Positions 13,797 to 26,448 of a DNA stretch of 64,000 bases are shown here, piece by piece. Position 1 is the first letter of the stretch. Each line of letters starts with the position of its first letter. The position numbers and the translations under genes are program-made. The notes under the pieces were generated by a model. It saw only the letters and a list, made by a program, of their open reading frames with translations, searched no databases and had not been told where the DNA came from. Origin of the DNA: Marchantia polymorpha subsp. ruderalis (Eukaryota; Streptophyta; Marchantiopsida; Marchantiales; Marchantiaceae); assembly GCA_037833965.1 (NCBI GenBank), contig AP031354.1:17400001-17464000 (forward strand), in the 5' to 3' direction.

Positions 13797-14305
13797 TTGC
13801 TCTTTCTCCTCCATTGCTTTACTTTGTAGGTTCCTTGCTACTGAACACTTTTTGGGCGTGTTCTTTTTTTGCTTCTTTTACTTTGTCAGAGATTTCCTTC
13901 TGGGAATTGTTGTTGACTAGAGTATCTAGACATTTGAGCTTCTGAATGGAGGTGATTGAAGAAGAATGCTAAAGTGTTTTTTGTTCCTGGCTTTGATCGG
14001 AAGGTGTTTATTTGCTGCCAGCTCGAGACTTGGAGCGAGGCGTGTGTGCTTTGTCAAATCTGAAGCAGGCAACCTGTGGGTCAGCTTTGTTGCGATTTCA
14101 GCCACTACCAGGGGTACATGCAACGCAGGCTGATTTGCTGGAGGATATGGTTGAGTTTGGTGGGTGCTTGCCTCTAAGACTTCCTCTTCCTCGCACTCCA
14201 TTGTGTGGATCTTTGCCGTGCTTCACACGAGAATTCGTTGATTTTTTCTCTTTTACTTTGATGAGGTTGATCAGAGAGATGGTACTGTACAAAGTCAAGC
14301 CAGAA

Positions 14306-14330
14306 GTGATAAGTGGAGTCCACTTATCAC
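14306..14330. repeat. 11-bp perfect palindrome with 3-base centre
   Basis: Arms 14306-14316 and 14320-14330 are exact reverse complements. A shorter ATCAT/ATGAT palindrome follows immediately. Confidence 0.75.
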
Positions 14331-16748
14331 ATCATCTGATGATGCTCGTGAAGTGCAGACAGAAGCCAAGTCCTGGTTTTCGAGGTTAAATGACGACAAG
14401 GGTAAGATCTTCGTTTTAGCTGACTGCACTTTGCCCGATCCAGTAACCTCTGACGACGTCAAGTAATGATGCAAAGCTTTTTCTGGATTTCATCCTCATT
14501 AGAATTCGGAGTCTTTGCTAGAAGATATTTTGTGATAGTGGCACCGAGCATGCAAAACGAAGATACGGTTGTTCCAGGTTTCTAGCTTTTGAGTTGAAGA
14601 CTTCGTTGTGCACACACACTGAGTCAGAGATTGGGGCAGAACAAATCGTTGCAGAAAAGGGACAGGTCTGAATATGTCCTCGACAGTTGAAAAGACAGAA
14701 CTTGGCAAGAGATTGAACCTAGCCTAGCCCTGGAACTATGTTTACTCTTCTTACGAATTTTATCAGTCAAAACTCACTATCTATTCCTTGTCATAGTTTC
14801 ACATTACAAAAAGAGAATAAGCTTCAGATGGTCAAGAAAATCAGGAGGAATAATCAGATCGAGTACCAGGAACCCGAACACAAAACCGAGAATCAATCTC
14901 AACTCATGGACACACGCAGTGCAGACGTAACGGATTCTTCAGAACTGTAAAATGGAACTTGCAGTCCAACATGGGGGCGTGTAGTCGGTGTCTCGTACCT
15001 ACGATATGGTACAGGAAATTTGGCGAGTCAGACCAGAAGCAAATCGTACGATTTGAGGGACAGCGAGTGTTGATTCTCAGGGAGTTGGAGCTGAGATGTG
15101 CCTCGGAGCATGATACGAAAGGACACATGTGGACTGCTGATGAGGAGGCATGACCGTGACCGAATTACACACTCCTGTTACTTGTGGAAGTAGGAATTCA
15201 TCCTCAACCCTCTCCGTTCCATGACTACCGCTGCGGTTTCACGAGTCCTTGCTGATTTGTGCCATGTTTGTTCCATGGTCTGGGTCAGGAGGGGTGGATA
15301 TCATTCTCTCTCTCACTGGGGAAGTGGTCCAGTTGACCACACCTGATTGAGGGCTTGTTCTCATCTGATTCGACCTCCTTTCTCTCATAGCCCGTCTGCA
15401 GACTGGTGAGCTTTAGAGTGAAAATTCATTGACTCCTACGAATCATTGAAGGACGCTTTTCCCAGAAGTATAACACGGCCTCTCGGACTGCCAACTGACC
15501 TCTTCTCTGCACATGGATAGGAAATATCTTACATGGAGATTGAGGGAGCAACAAACGAATCTCTGTAAATTGTAATTGTTGTCTTCTTCTGAGTTTCTTC
15601 TACAAGGCTTGACACAAGTGGGGTCCGTGGGTGGAAGTAGGACCTCGACAGAATCTGCAATCTGTCCTTTGGCACTGTTTCTTTGAAATTACCCACATTA
15701 CTAAGACATTTACTTGATGTTGCTTAAAAAAGACCTTGATTTTGCTTTCTGTTTGTTTACACGCGTTCAGATTTGCATGTTTATGAGACTCCTCGGTCGT
15801 ATGGGCGGATATTGATTATTCATTCTAGAATGCAAAAAGTATGACGGTGTTCCAAAGTATCTGGCAGCAAGGCTACTCCCAAGCTTCATTATCCACTAGG
15901 TTTGACCACGTCTTCCCTGCATTTCGTTTCTGAGAGATAAAAGGTTGGTTCGTTCTGTTCAATGCTCTTAAACGACGTATGTGCCTCTGCTGCAAGTCCA
16001 ATGACTTTTTTTTCCCCTGTTGGACTTTCAAAGGTACTGGAAGGTAGGGCCAACTCAAGTCATTCATAGGGACTGTCTTGGGAACTGAAATTGTAACTAC
16101 AAATCTGTTTCATACTCAGTGAGCGAGGCTGCTCACTACCAGTCATAAAGGGCTTTGGTGGCCATTGTGGTGAACAGAATTATCTTTGACCCTAGTCACT
16201 GAGTTCACCACGCCAGACCTTTACCGGCCTCAAGGTGGACGCAGCTATCAATTTACTGATAATACGGCTCGCATGCGGGACGTTCTTTGAATTACTAAAC
16301 TAGGGCAGTGATCACAGCATCCACATATGTTCCCAGGTCATGCGCTTACGTTCTACGTGTGCGACCAGTTTTGGATTAAACTTAGTAGAGATTGTTAAGG
16401 ATTTTGAACATGAAGTTTGAAGATTCAATCCACAAGTTTTTAAGTTTTGACGTGCATATGAGTGACGAGTCGTTGTGTAAGAAGTTGAAACTCTTCGTAC
16501 GACCCCATGTGGCATAATTGGTTGGCTTAATAAAACCAGGTGACTACAAGGGCTTATAAAATGCATGTCGGTGAGCTCGATGGAACTTGCACTGATCATG
16601 AAAACCTTTACTTTTCTTTGCACAAAGCATACAAACAGCTCGTTCAGAAGTTACAGGGTTGATAGCATGCCATTAAAGCCACGAAACCTATTCCATACCC
16701 GTGTGGAGAATGAATGTAACGATAAGATCTCGGCTCCACATAACACAA

Positions 16749-16782
16749 ATCTCTTTACCCTCAGTATGATGGGTAAAGAGAT
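16749..16782. repeat. 12-bp perfect inverted repeat downstream of mevalonate kinase
   Basis: Arms 16749-16760 and 16771-16782 are exact reverse complements with a ten-base loop. The hairpin lies about 70 bases beyond the mevalonate kinase stop codon (minus strand), so it would fall in the 3' untranslated region or just past it. A role in 3'-end formation or transcript stability is possible but unproven. Confidence 0.75.
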
Positions 16783-16850
16783 CGAGTATAGTACAACTTC
16801 GATCTGAATTTAATTTTGAAAACTAAGATACAATAGCCTGGTCTCGCTTC

Positions 16851-19800
16851 CTAAGGAGACGGCAAAATTGAAGAACGAAATCCAATCTGTAGTCCTTTAC
16901 CACCCATGGCTGCCTCAAAACATTCAAACCCAGCTAACTGCAGCTGGTGTCTGACCTTCTGTATATCTTTGAGATCTGCAAGAAAAAGCAGTTTTTAAAA
17001 GAACATCCAGGAATGAATGCATCACGAGAGAAAGCTGCCAAGTGGTATAACTCGGATCGGGAGAAAGAAGACAGACTATGAACTCTTTGTATATATAAGG
17101 GAATATAGGAATAACAACCAGCCAAAAAAGAACCAACAATTCTCCAGACATAGGCAAAAAAACTCGAAATCTGACTGCAATGATAAATGAAATTTGCGAA
17201 CAGAACAAGACTCACATCTATTGTCAATCTCGGTCTTTTTCCTACTACTGGACAACTGGTACTAATAGTTACTCGCCGCCACAGATACTGGACCAACTGT
17301 AGCTCGTAAACATGTGATAGACAAAGCTGAGAACAAGCCTTAGTACAAGGGACCTTCAGATGGTCAGTAAGTCTGAATGTTATTGTCAGGATCTGAGTCA
17401 AATGCCTAGAGCTTAATACTACAGTTTGCTCAAGGTCATAGGAGGAATATATACGTACCATGAGGTAGTAGCGTGAATACACAACCACCACCACCAGCTC
17501 CAGTCAACTTGGAACACAAGTTGAAGCGCGAGGTGATTTGACATATGTGTTCTATGGTCGGGTGACTCACACCCATACATTGCAAAAGGCCCTGATTCAT
17601 GCATATCAACTCCTCCAGCCGTGTCAATACGTGAACTCTTTTGGGTCTTGGAGGAGCACTTAACTTGTTCCCATCAGTTTTACTCGTGTTTATAACCATT
17701 CCCTCGGACATAAACAAGCTCTGGGCGAAATTCCGCTCCTCTGCCTTTTGTTCTTCATCCTCTTGGCTGATGGTCTCCGGCGTAGGGACAGTCGCTTCCT
17801 CGATGGGAGACTGAAGAACTTTAACGACTTCGTCGGAAATAGAATCGACGGCCTGGAAAACTGCAGCCATTGCTTCCGGATGCCTCTCTGCACGTTCCCC
17901 GACTCCCGCAACTAACGCTTTCGTGTTGCGTGACACTTTCGTGTTAGTCAAGAGCATCCGCAATTCCACCTGGCCATCAATTCGCGTGATCTGGCCCTTT
18001 TTGAAGTGAACAACATGACCTGCAAAACAATTACACATGCTGAATCAAACGACCGGATATTGTAAACAATGAACTGGGAATCTGCAAATCTTACCATACT
18101 TATTTGAAACTTAAACAGAAGTGAAGCTCCTCGCTGGCATGAACTTCTAAGTGGTTCCTCCTAACGAGTGAGGATATCGTAGGAGCTGTGAACTTTAATC
18201 AATCATTAGTCCGGAAGTCAGAGGAACAATGATAATCACCGTAGCAACTAACAGTGTTGTCCACCCCTGAAGGCTTGCCATGGATAATCTTCTCGCCCTC
18301 AAACGCCCACATGTTGACCAAATCTAGTCCTGTGTCGAGTATGTCTTTCCATCTGATGCCATCAGACGATTGTGGATGGAAGTCCAACTTTCCCGCCAGT
18401 GTGAGCAAAGCACCGGATACTGAAACACAAAACGCTGCAGAGGAGCCAAGGCCTGCTCCTACAGGTAGTTCGGACGTGACGACCGCCTCCAGAGGCCGCA
18501 ACCTGAAGTGTTACCCTGTTAGAGAAATGAAAATTGAGCACTTTCAGATTAACAAGACCCTCACCGATTCTGTACTTCTTTGCTCTGATATTACTTCATC
18601 CCAGACTTCCAGTGCCCGACCACCAGTGGTCGAGCACTGACATTCAACGATGAAGTTAAGTGGAGTACGAGAAAGATACAGGTTTGCACGAAAAGTTTCT
18701 CAAACTGAACATTGTCAGTAGCAAACAGTGACCGTCTCTGGAGTGGCCAATGCAAAACTATGTAGCTCTCGTTAAATATTCTCTGAGTTTAAGCATCATC
18801 AGTATGAGATCTAACAAAATACTCACCCTAAAATGGAAACATAGAGAAACAAGAATGCTTGGACTCCTCCAATCGATCCTTTATCTGAATTTCTTGGCAT
18901 CTCTTTTTCAACAAATTCTGAAATCACTATCTTAATATTCTCCGAACCGACACTTGTCAGAGGGTTCGGTTGAACTTGGTCGAGTGAGGGTAAAGACTGT
19001 TTGAGGTACGCGACTGTCCACTTCAGACGTACTTCCAGCTCCGGGAGATGTATACTCAAGACGCCATTATCCCCTGCAAGAACCAGCATAGAGACGAGTA
19101 GCTGAGGGTAACATTGTGGAAAGCTGCTCGCCAAGGCCTTATTTCCTATATCCGTTGTTCTGTGTGGCAGCAAGCACGATGAACCTCTTGGCGGTAGATT
19201 TGTGCAAACTACAATTCCACCGCATAAATAATTACTTCCAGTGCCCTCTGTCATTGAATTACATTTGATCTCCCTTTATCTCCACCCCAGTTGATCGTAC
19301 AAACTTCCAGGATCAACCGAATTTAGAGAATCTGTAGGATAATATGAGACGCTGTAAGGTGACAGGAGTAAAATGGGTGAGTTACTTTACTATAGGTGAC
19401 AAATTTAGGATTCCTGTCAAGTGCATTTGCTGATAACCGCTAACAGCGAATGTGCTTCACAGGAAGTTTTTCAGCTTTGAGAAGATCAAGTTCAAATCAC
19501 TCACGTTCCTCCCTCAGTTCGAGTCAGGAAGGAATGCATGTGTGTTTTTGACTTGTTCTTCCTGTCCACTGTTGTTGCACTTTCCATCTTGCCTGTAGAC
19601 AACTTCTTGAATGTCCCACATTTTCTCCTACAATACTTTCGCGGAACGATGACTAGTGTTCGCCAAAACTGTGGGCTTGGCATCTGGGTATGTTTCTTGC
19701 CTTGCTTCTCAACATACAAATCAACTCACCCAATCGAATTAGACGAAGTGTCAACATTGACTTTACCGCTCCAGTCTGTCATGTGCCACACGCAATTGGA

Positions 19801-20755
19801 CCCAATACCAGTTTACGGGCAATCCAAACAGTCCATTCAGCGATTCCTGACGTTAGAAATAATTAACAACGAAGATTGTTGTGCCGAAAGGAAAAGAATT
19901 TCTCAATACGAACCCTTATTTCTTTCAAACTGAGAGCCAGCAGCCCGCTTTTGGGGTAGTGCTTGCCATGAACAACCACACGGCCATTATTTGCATCCAC
20001 ACTTCTTCAACCAATATGGAATTGATTTCTAGGCTCCAACAGCTGTTTGTGCAGCAGACATAAGCACACAAGTAATGCGGCACTGATCCTTGAAATTGGT
20101 TGAAAGACTGACACTTTCAGAGAAAATAAAATCCTAGCTACATTGCAGGGACTTCTTTCATAATTTCTTTCCGATAGAAGTTCCTATCACCAAAAAAAAC
20201 TTATTACCCACTTACATTGTAGAAAAAGCACTTGAGTTGCCAGTAAGATGTTTCTACACTAGCTGGATGGTCACTGTACTCTAGTGTTGCCGGAGCTTTT
20301 TCACAGGAAAACGGCCCATCTCTCAGATTTCCGAAGGAAGATTTCTGGCGTTGTCAGCAAGAATAAGGCTTATAGGCTCGAAATTGACACCCGAGTCGCC
20401 AACTAGAAAGCCCGTCGTTCAAGGACGAGTTCGAGAAGAGTGAGGCGGAGACATAAGTCAGAGCTAAATATTAAATGACACTCAAGGCTTGCAGAAGAGA
20501 GCTTGACGTACCGACATGAGCTGGTGGTCTATTCATTCGCACAACTGTGTAGCGATTGAGAGATGCCGCAACAGCACCAGTTCCATGAACTACAGCATGC
20601 TCCCCGCAGATGATGACCTTCCCTGGGGCTCTGGACTCCACCACTTCCCCCGTCTGCATCCAGGTTTGATCCAACTCCATATCCATTCGCTCCGAATTAT
20701 TCATCCTGTGCCTCTGCCACCCTGTTCGATCACTTCCACAATCAACAATCTGCAT
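16851..20755 (-). CDS. Mevalonate kinase, five exons
   Basis: ATP-dependent kinase making 5-phosphomevalonate in the cytosolic isoprenoid pathway. Exons: 20512-20755, 18827-19073, 18240-18502, 17459-18019, 16851-16975; all junctions are GT-AG, keep frame and give 479 residues. All GHMP-kinase motifs are visible: the N-terminal SRAPGK...GEHAVVHG block (41-58), the glycine-rich ATP loop LPVGAGLGSSAA (176-187), AFEGEKIIHGKPSGVDN in exon 3, and KLTGAGGGGC (422-431). The Arabidopsis enzyme is under 400 residues. The excess is an N-terminal extension of about 40 residues and a charged insertion at about 320-380 (acidic, then Pro/Lys-rich) before LEELICMNQGLL. I used the first in-frame ATG; in-frame ATGs at 20704, 20686, 20680 and 20659 would shorten the extension. 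KVIICGEHA (46-54) fits the PTS2 peroxisome-signal pattern, as noted for the mammalian enzyme. Confidence 0.93.
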
Positions 20756-23287
20756 AACAGACCTCCCAGACGGCAATTCAATTCACGTATTGGGCCCTGA
20801 TCTACCCAGAGGTTTACCTCTCGGCACTCTGTTCTTTAACACGGTACAGAGGCGGTTTTAAGAGTCCCTGACACCAATAATCTACATCATCCCAATCTTC
20901 GTCTCCAATGGTGCCACAGACAACAGCAATCAAATAGAGGCTAAAACTGACATCTTATGATTAAAGGATGCATTGCAGCAGTAGCGCATTATCCTCGTCC
21001 TTCGTCCTGCAGGCCATCAGCACGTCAGGCGTACTCAGAGGTATACACAACGAAAGGTTTTGTGTATTTCCGACCACATTCTCTTGCAATTACGTTCACC
21101 GTCATTAAAATTGAGAACCATTGCAAGCACGAGGGACTCAAGGCTACATAAAATACTCACTGCTTACTATCTACAGCGATCGAAGAATCAGTCAGCTCCA
21201 ATAGCCAGCTGCTCAGCTGCTAGTCTCAGAACGACGACTGCAGAGCATTTGCTAAAAGATGAGACGGGGAGACCTATCAGATGCGGCTTTTATGTTCGAA
21301 GCCCGCATTTACGACTGCTGAGAAGTCTGTCTCCACGTTGGACTTCCACAGAATCAATGCGCGAGGGAAAAGAACAGAAAAGACAAAAGCTCACCAGATG
21401 CAGACCGGATGCGGACCAAGAGGAAGGGAACAAAAGCACGGCTCGTTCCCGAATCTCTACAATCTTGAGCCAGAGTCCATCAGTGGGGACCACGACGAGG
21501 AAAACGTCGTCTCGTGCACAGATCGGTTTCACACCTTCCCTAGACCCTGTGCGAACAAAAGAAAATCGAAGACTTGAGCCCTCTCATCCGAGGCCTACTT
21601 CTCATCTCTCACCTCTCGTCGCTCAATAAATAAAATCAGCTCTTTTCTCTCCCAGCACTGCACGAGAGAGAATTTCATTGCCTCCGCAAAGCCTCCACCG
21701 GTGCCCGTGCAGATGCCAATTGCCCGAGCCACTGACTGGTTGGCTATCAACTCCACTCGTGACCGACCCGCTACTGTGCTTCCCGGCCCGCGACTTGGCC
21801 CATTCGACAGGGAATGGGCCGGATCCGACCCTGCAACCTGACTGTACCCGACTGCACTGCACTCCATGGCGGCCTTGACAGAGCCTCTCTACACTATCGT
21901 CCTCGAATTCTTCCAATTGCGGAAATTCTTTTCAAGCTGCAAGTCTTCCCTACATCATTTTCGTCGTGCACTATTGCTGAGACCGCGACATTCTCGTTTC
22001 ACCGGATCCGGCCTAGATTCCATCGTTCCTTGCATAATAGATCAAACTACGAAGTGCACTATTATTAGGTCAACCAGCAAGACGACGCATTGTTCCTGCA
22101 CATGGGTCAGTCAGCGAGCCGGCCAGCCTGCCTGCCTACTACTCCTCGGACTTTCGTTGCATGTGACTCGGGACATTGGCGAGCAAACGGATTGCCACTG
22201 GGTTCCACACTCAATGACTGCACGCTGCTTTACCTTAATTCGATGCCTTTCGTACTGATCATCGCAATTTCTCGAAGCCACGCATTGCCACTTCTCTGTC
22301 ACTGGGCCATGTAGGCACTTCCATTTGGCTCTAGACAAATTGCTCGTTTCTGACGTCGGGAGTTTCACTACAACCCGGAGATCGACTTGAAGCCAATCAC
22401 GGTGGTCGGGCACATTCTACAACATCGGGATATTGGACTTTTTATATAATTCCATTTCTCTATTAAAGCTAGTGGCTTTTCATAAATTACCGTTCGGGTG
22501 TTTTTGGCACTAGCTAGGGGTTTATCTCTGAATGGTTGACGTCCATTTGTTTTTCAGACTTTTTTCCCACGGGCTTTATCTATTTACCATTTTATAGAAC
22601 AGCCATGCGCATGACGGCTAATTTTATCGTTGTCCCTAGACTCACCAGTTCTGCACAAAAATACAGATCACCTGGAAGCATCAGATTATGAGATTTGGGA
22701 ATTGCTTGAGCCCTGTAGTTCCCCAACAAGGTATATATGATATACACCATGTTATTATATAGCCTATTCCACGCACAGTTCGTGTGCGCACAGAAATGTT
22801 ACGGCAGAATGCTGAACCAATACACTTCCCGTCGCCGAGTCCCCGTGTTGAAGATCATGTCAATGTGAGCACTTCAATATTTATTCTCAAGTCTTGACGT
22901 TGTAGGGAATTGTGTACTGCTTTGCTACTGAATTGAGGCTTACGTAAATATCTTTTCTTCATAGACAACTTATCTACAAATGTTTTATGAAGTTGATAAG
23001 TTGTTGTTACCCAAAAATATAAAAGTTATAGATACAATGAAATGTATTGAATTTTCTTTTTTGAATTTGTAAATTTATTTATTAGTATTTGAGTGATGAG
23101 ATAAAATCTTTTAGTTTATTCCCTAAGAACTCTTTATCACATATGATATTTTATTGTGCTTTGGAGGTTATATCAACAATGAGAGATTGTGACTGATCTC
23201 CTAACATAAGATTTTGGGCAAAAATTAATCATCTTTTGAGATAATGGACATATGTATCATGTAACGAAACGAACCAACAATTCTCTG

Positions 23288-23324
<37 letters not shown>

Positions 23325-24124
23325 GTTATGGTTTGCAAGTATTGAAAATGAGAACACTCGGGGGTAATTGCAAATGAGATTATTGGTTGAGGGTAAGTTC
23401 ATAAGATTAATTTTTATATTCTAAACCTCATAAGATTAATTCAAATATGTGATAAGCTTCGGATAATATTGCATAAGTTTTTTAAACTAATTTTCGTATA
23501 TATGCTTCTCAAAGTAAGGAATGATATGAAAAGCTGTTTTGTATGTAAAATAGGAAAGAGTAACATCTTCACTCTTAGTGTTCAGGTATTATTGGCAATT
23601 CTTCCGTCGGTTTTCGGTTTTTTCTCCATGACTCTCCCTTTTGCTCTTCGATTCGCATGTGCATTGGCACTCCAATCTGAATATCGCTCTCCTCCTTCCG
23701 TTCACGAGCTCAGATAGATGCATTGCAAATTATGATCCAGTGCATGTCACCTCCTCGACTACGAAATTTCTTGAAACACTGATTTGCTTTGTTCTCGATG
23801 ATTTTGAGGACAGAAGGAGCCTTGGTCAAAAGGTTCATGCTCAGAATCCAGCACGACTAGGCTGGAATGTTTCGACTCTACGGGAACCCGCTGCATCTAA
23901 TAACAAAGTTGGAGAGCAGCGGTTGCATCTGACCAAACAACTACTCGGAGTAAAATTCAAATTGCACTTCCTCTGTCCTCCCCACCTCCGACCGACCGCC
24001 CTAATCTAATCCTGCAGCAAACCATCGCGACGCCTTCCTTTCCTTCACCGAAATCCACCACAACTGCAGAGTTCAAAATCGCCTCAAAAATCTACAGCAT
24101 ACAGAGACGGAAGAGCCCTACACC
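20756..24124. other. Intergenic region upstream of mevalonate kinase
   Basis: From the mevalonate kinase start to the P450 stop. The left part (about 20800-22400) is GC-richer with pyrimidine-rich patches and probably contains the mevalonate kinase promoter and 5' leader. The right part is AT-richer with an AT microsatellite at 23288. No other gene could be supported; the overlapping open frames at 21060-22400 have no domain. Confidence 0.5.
23288..23324. repeat. AT dinucleotide microsatellite
   Basis: AT repeats over 37 bases, interrupted once by a C at 23301. Confidence 0.9.
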
Positions 24125-26340
24125 CTAAGAATTCGTGTTTATCAACTTCGAGGCCGAACGTGGACTCACAAGAACTTTCAGGGGCCGCATTCTGGACAAA
24201 GTTGCACCGTGACTCTCGTCCACGTCCACGTCCTGAGGTGCCATTCCTTCGGGTAGAGAAAAGTCGCAAGTTTGCAGGAGCAGAGCCAGAGTGAATTCGA
24301 CCGTCAGCAAGCCCATGTTCATGCCGACACAGATTCTCCGACCGGAGCCGAAAGGGAAGAAGACGAAATCCTGGCCTTGATAACCAACCGAGCGATCGAT
24401 GAACCTTTGCGGATCGAATTTCAGAGCATTTTCCCAGACTGTGGGATCCCTCTGGATGGCGTAGACATTGACGAACACTCGCGTGTCGACAGGCACGTCG
24501 TAGCCTGCCACTGTGGTGGCGCTTACGTTCGAGTGGGGCACCAGCAACGGCGCAGGTGGATGCAGTCGCAGTGCCTCCTTGACCACGGCTTGAAGGTACT
24601 CGAGGTTGACGAGGTCCGCCTCGTGGACCAGCCTCTCCTGGCCTACGACGTCGTCCAGCTCTCTCCGCAGCTTGTCGCGAACTTCTGGATTCCGCATCAG
24701 CTCCGACAGTATCCATACCAGCGTGTTGGCAGCCGTGTCACTGCCAGCTATGAGCAAGTTCTGCGATGCCAAGACGATTAATGACGGGGTCTATATCAAT
24801 AGGCTCGTGACACGTGGACAGATGCTGGTGGAATGGCGAGGGGCCCATTACCCACGTGCTTTGCAGACTGCCTACGGAAGCATGCTGACTTTGACTTGGC
24901 AAGAGGTGGAGGTGCGTACCTGGAGGAGAGCGATGATCTGGTCGTCGGTCAAGCATTTGGCGTCGCGGTTGTCGCTCTGCAGAGACAGCAGCACATCGAC
25001 GAAGTCCTCGATCTCAGTATTCTGCCGGATGAACATCTTGTGTCGGTGGTCCTCGATGATTTTCCTCAAGAAGCTGTCGAATTTGACCGACAATTTCTGC
25101 AGTTTGGCCTCGACGCCGCCGACGTCTATCCTGAGTTTACGCAGCCAGGGAAGAAACTCTCCCGGCACAAAGAACCCGATGCTGGTGAATTCCTTCATCA
25201 GATCGTGAAACTCCAGAGCCTCGCCGTCCGCCGCGATGGTGGGTGTCCTCTGGCCATGGAAGCTCTTTTTGAAGAGCTCCTGGGTGATGATGTTGAACCC
25301 ATGCTCTTTCATCCGGCGATCTATGTCTAGGACGTTCCCTTCTCGGCCCTCATCCAACATGCGCCCTACGGTCCGCCAAGTTTCTATTCTCCTCCTCTCC
25401 TGCCATACACCATGAGAGCAGCAGTCTGACACTCGTTACAAATCTCCTCTGCTGCCCATTCAGACTCGAGGGTTGCTCTCGCTTAACCACTAACACACCA
25501 ATCGGCCAATCACGATCACTCAACATGCACCATTACTCCTGTGTACTGCATACATAGAAGCCAAGCAACCAGGAATTAATGTTCGCTGAACACTAGACCT
25601 GGGGGCACGAGGTGATGGATACAGACTCTCTTTCTCGCACTCTCTCTTACTTAAAGGCCCGAATCCTGCAGAGCGCGATGGCTACGTTGCCATGCTCCAC
25701 ATCTCGTCCACTGCGGTGAGGCTCAGGAGGGACCTGATGAATAGCGAAGGAAGGACAAGAGTGGGAATTCAGTCGGCAAGGAGATTGCGGGACGAGATTT
25801 GAATTAGGGTTTGACGAGGAAGGAGGTGAGAATTCAGAGTGCTGTCATGAAAATGCTTCAGACCTCAAATTGTGCAACCCGTTTCGATGTGAAGAGCTCC
25901 ATGACGCAAGTCCTGCGCATGAATAGCCAGTGATCGTTGAGAGGAGCCATGAGCAGATCATTGCTGCTGTGCATGAAGATATCTCCGAGGGGAGATGAGG
26001 GACGGGAGGCGAACAGGTGATCTTGAGTTTTGAGGACGTCCTTCGCCATGTCGGGGGACGAAACGACCAGAGTGTTGAGAGATCCCAGCTGCAACATCAT
26101 CACAGGTCCATACTTTCGAGACAGATCGGCCAGAGACTGGTGCGCCAACCTGCTCAGAAGGTGGAGGTGTCCAATCAGGGGCAAACTTGGAGGTCCCGGG
26201 GGCAAATTTCTGGACCTTCTTCCTCTGCGTGTGCAAGCTAAGGCCACCGCCAGCCCGCCCAGAAAGCATGTTACCACAATGAGAGCACTTGACAAAGAAT
26301 ATGAATCTCCGTCTCCACCATCAGGAGCACCTTCTTCCAT
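24125..26340 (-). CDS. Cytochrome P450 (A-type, CYP71-clan-like), three exons
   Basis: Haem-thiolate monooxygenase of the endoplasmic reticulum; substrate cannot be told from sequence. Exons: 25864-26340, 24920-25399, 24125-24760, all phase 0 with GT-AG introns, giving 530 residues, a normal length. Visible in order: N-terminal hydrophobic anchor (about 14-36), basic patch, proline hinge LPPGPPSLPLIGHLHLL, helix-I oxygen-binding motif AGSDTA (324-329), ExxR pair in KEALRLHP (E381, R384), PERF-like FDPQRF (434-439) and haem-binding FPFGSGRRICVG with ligand Cys463. The AGxDT and FxxGxRxCxG motifs are complete, so the enzyme should be active. Plant A-type P450s usually have one conserved intron just before helix I; that intron is present, plus an extra one after the QFE segment. 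Same orientation as mevalonate kinase, but 3.4 kb away, so no functional link is implied. Confidence 0.93.
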
Positions 26341-26441
26341 TCTGCCCCTGCAACAACCCGTGCGATCTCTCGTCCAGATTCAAGACCATGAATGACCTGC
26401 TCTCTATCATTCGGCTGCCGAGATGCTGAGCTGAACTGTTT

Positions 26442-26448
26442 CTATATA
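26442..26448 (-). promoter_or_regulatory. Probable TATA box of the P450 gene
   Basis: TATATAG on the minus strand, about 100 bases upstream of the P450 start codon, a normal plant distance allowing a leader of about 70 bases. Position is the only support. Confidence 0.4.

Larger units (their letters stand above)
9401..16850. other. Intergenic region with many hairpins
   Basis: Mixed-composition DNA between the AT-rich block and the 3' end of the mevalonate kinase gene. Open frames up to about 215 codons occur (for example near 12001-12648 on the minus strand), but they are low in complexity, overlap each other on both strands and show no family motif. The notable contents are inverted repeats at 10865, 13320, 13366, 13712, 14306 and 16749, and an AT microsatellite at 12923. 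Confidence 0.5.

Noticed and set aside
24272..25330. Long plus-strand frames opposite the P450 exons
   Set aside because: They are reverse-strand shadows of strongly biased P450 exons, crossing its introns without any family similarity.
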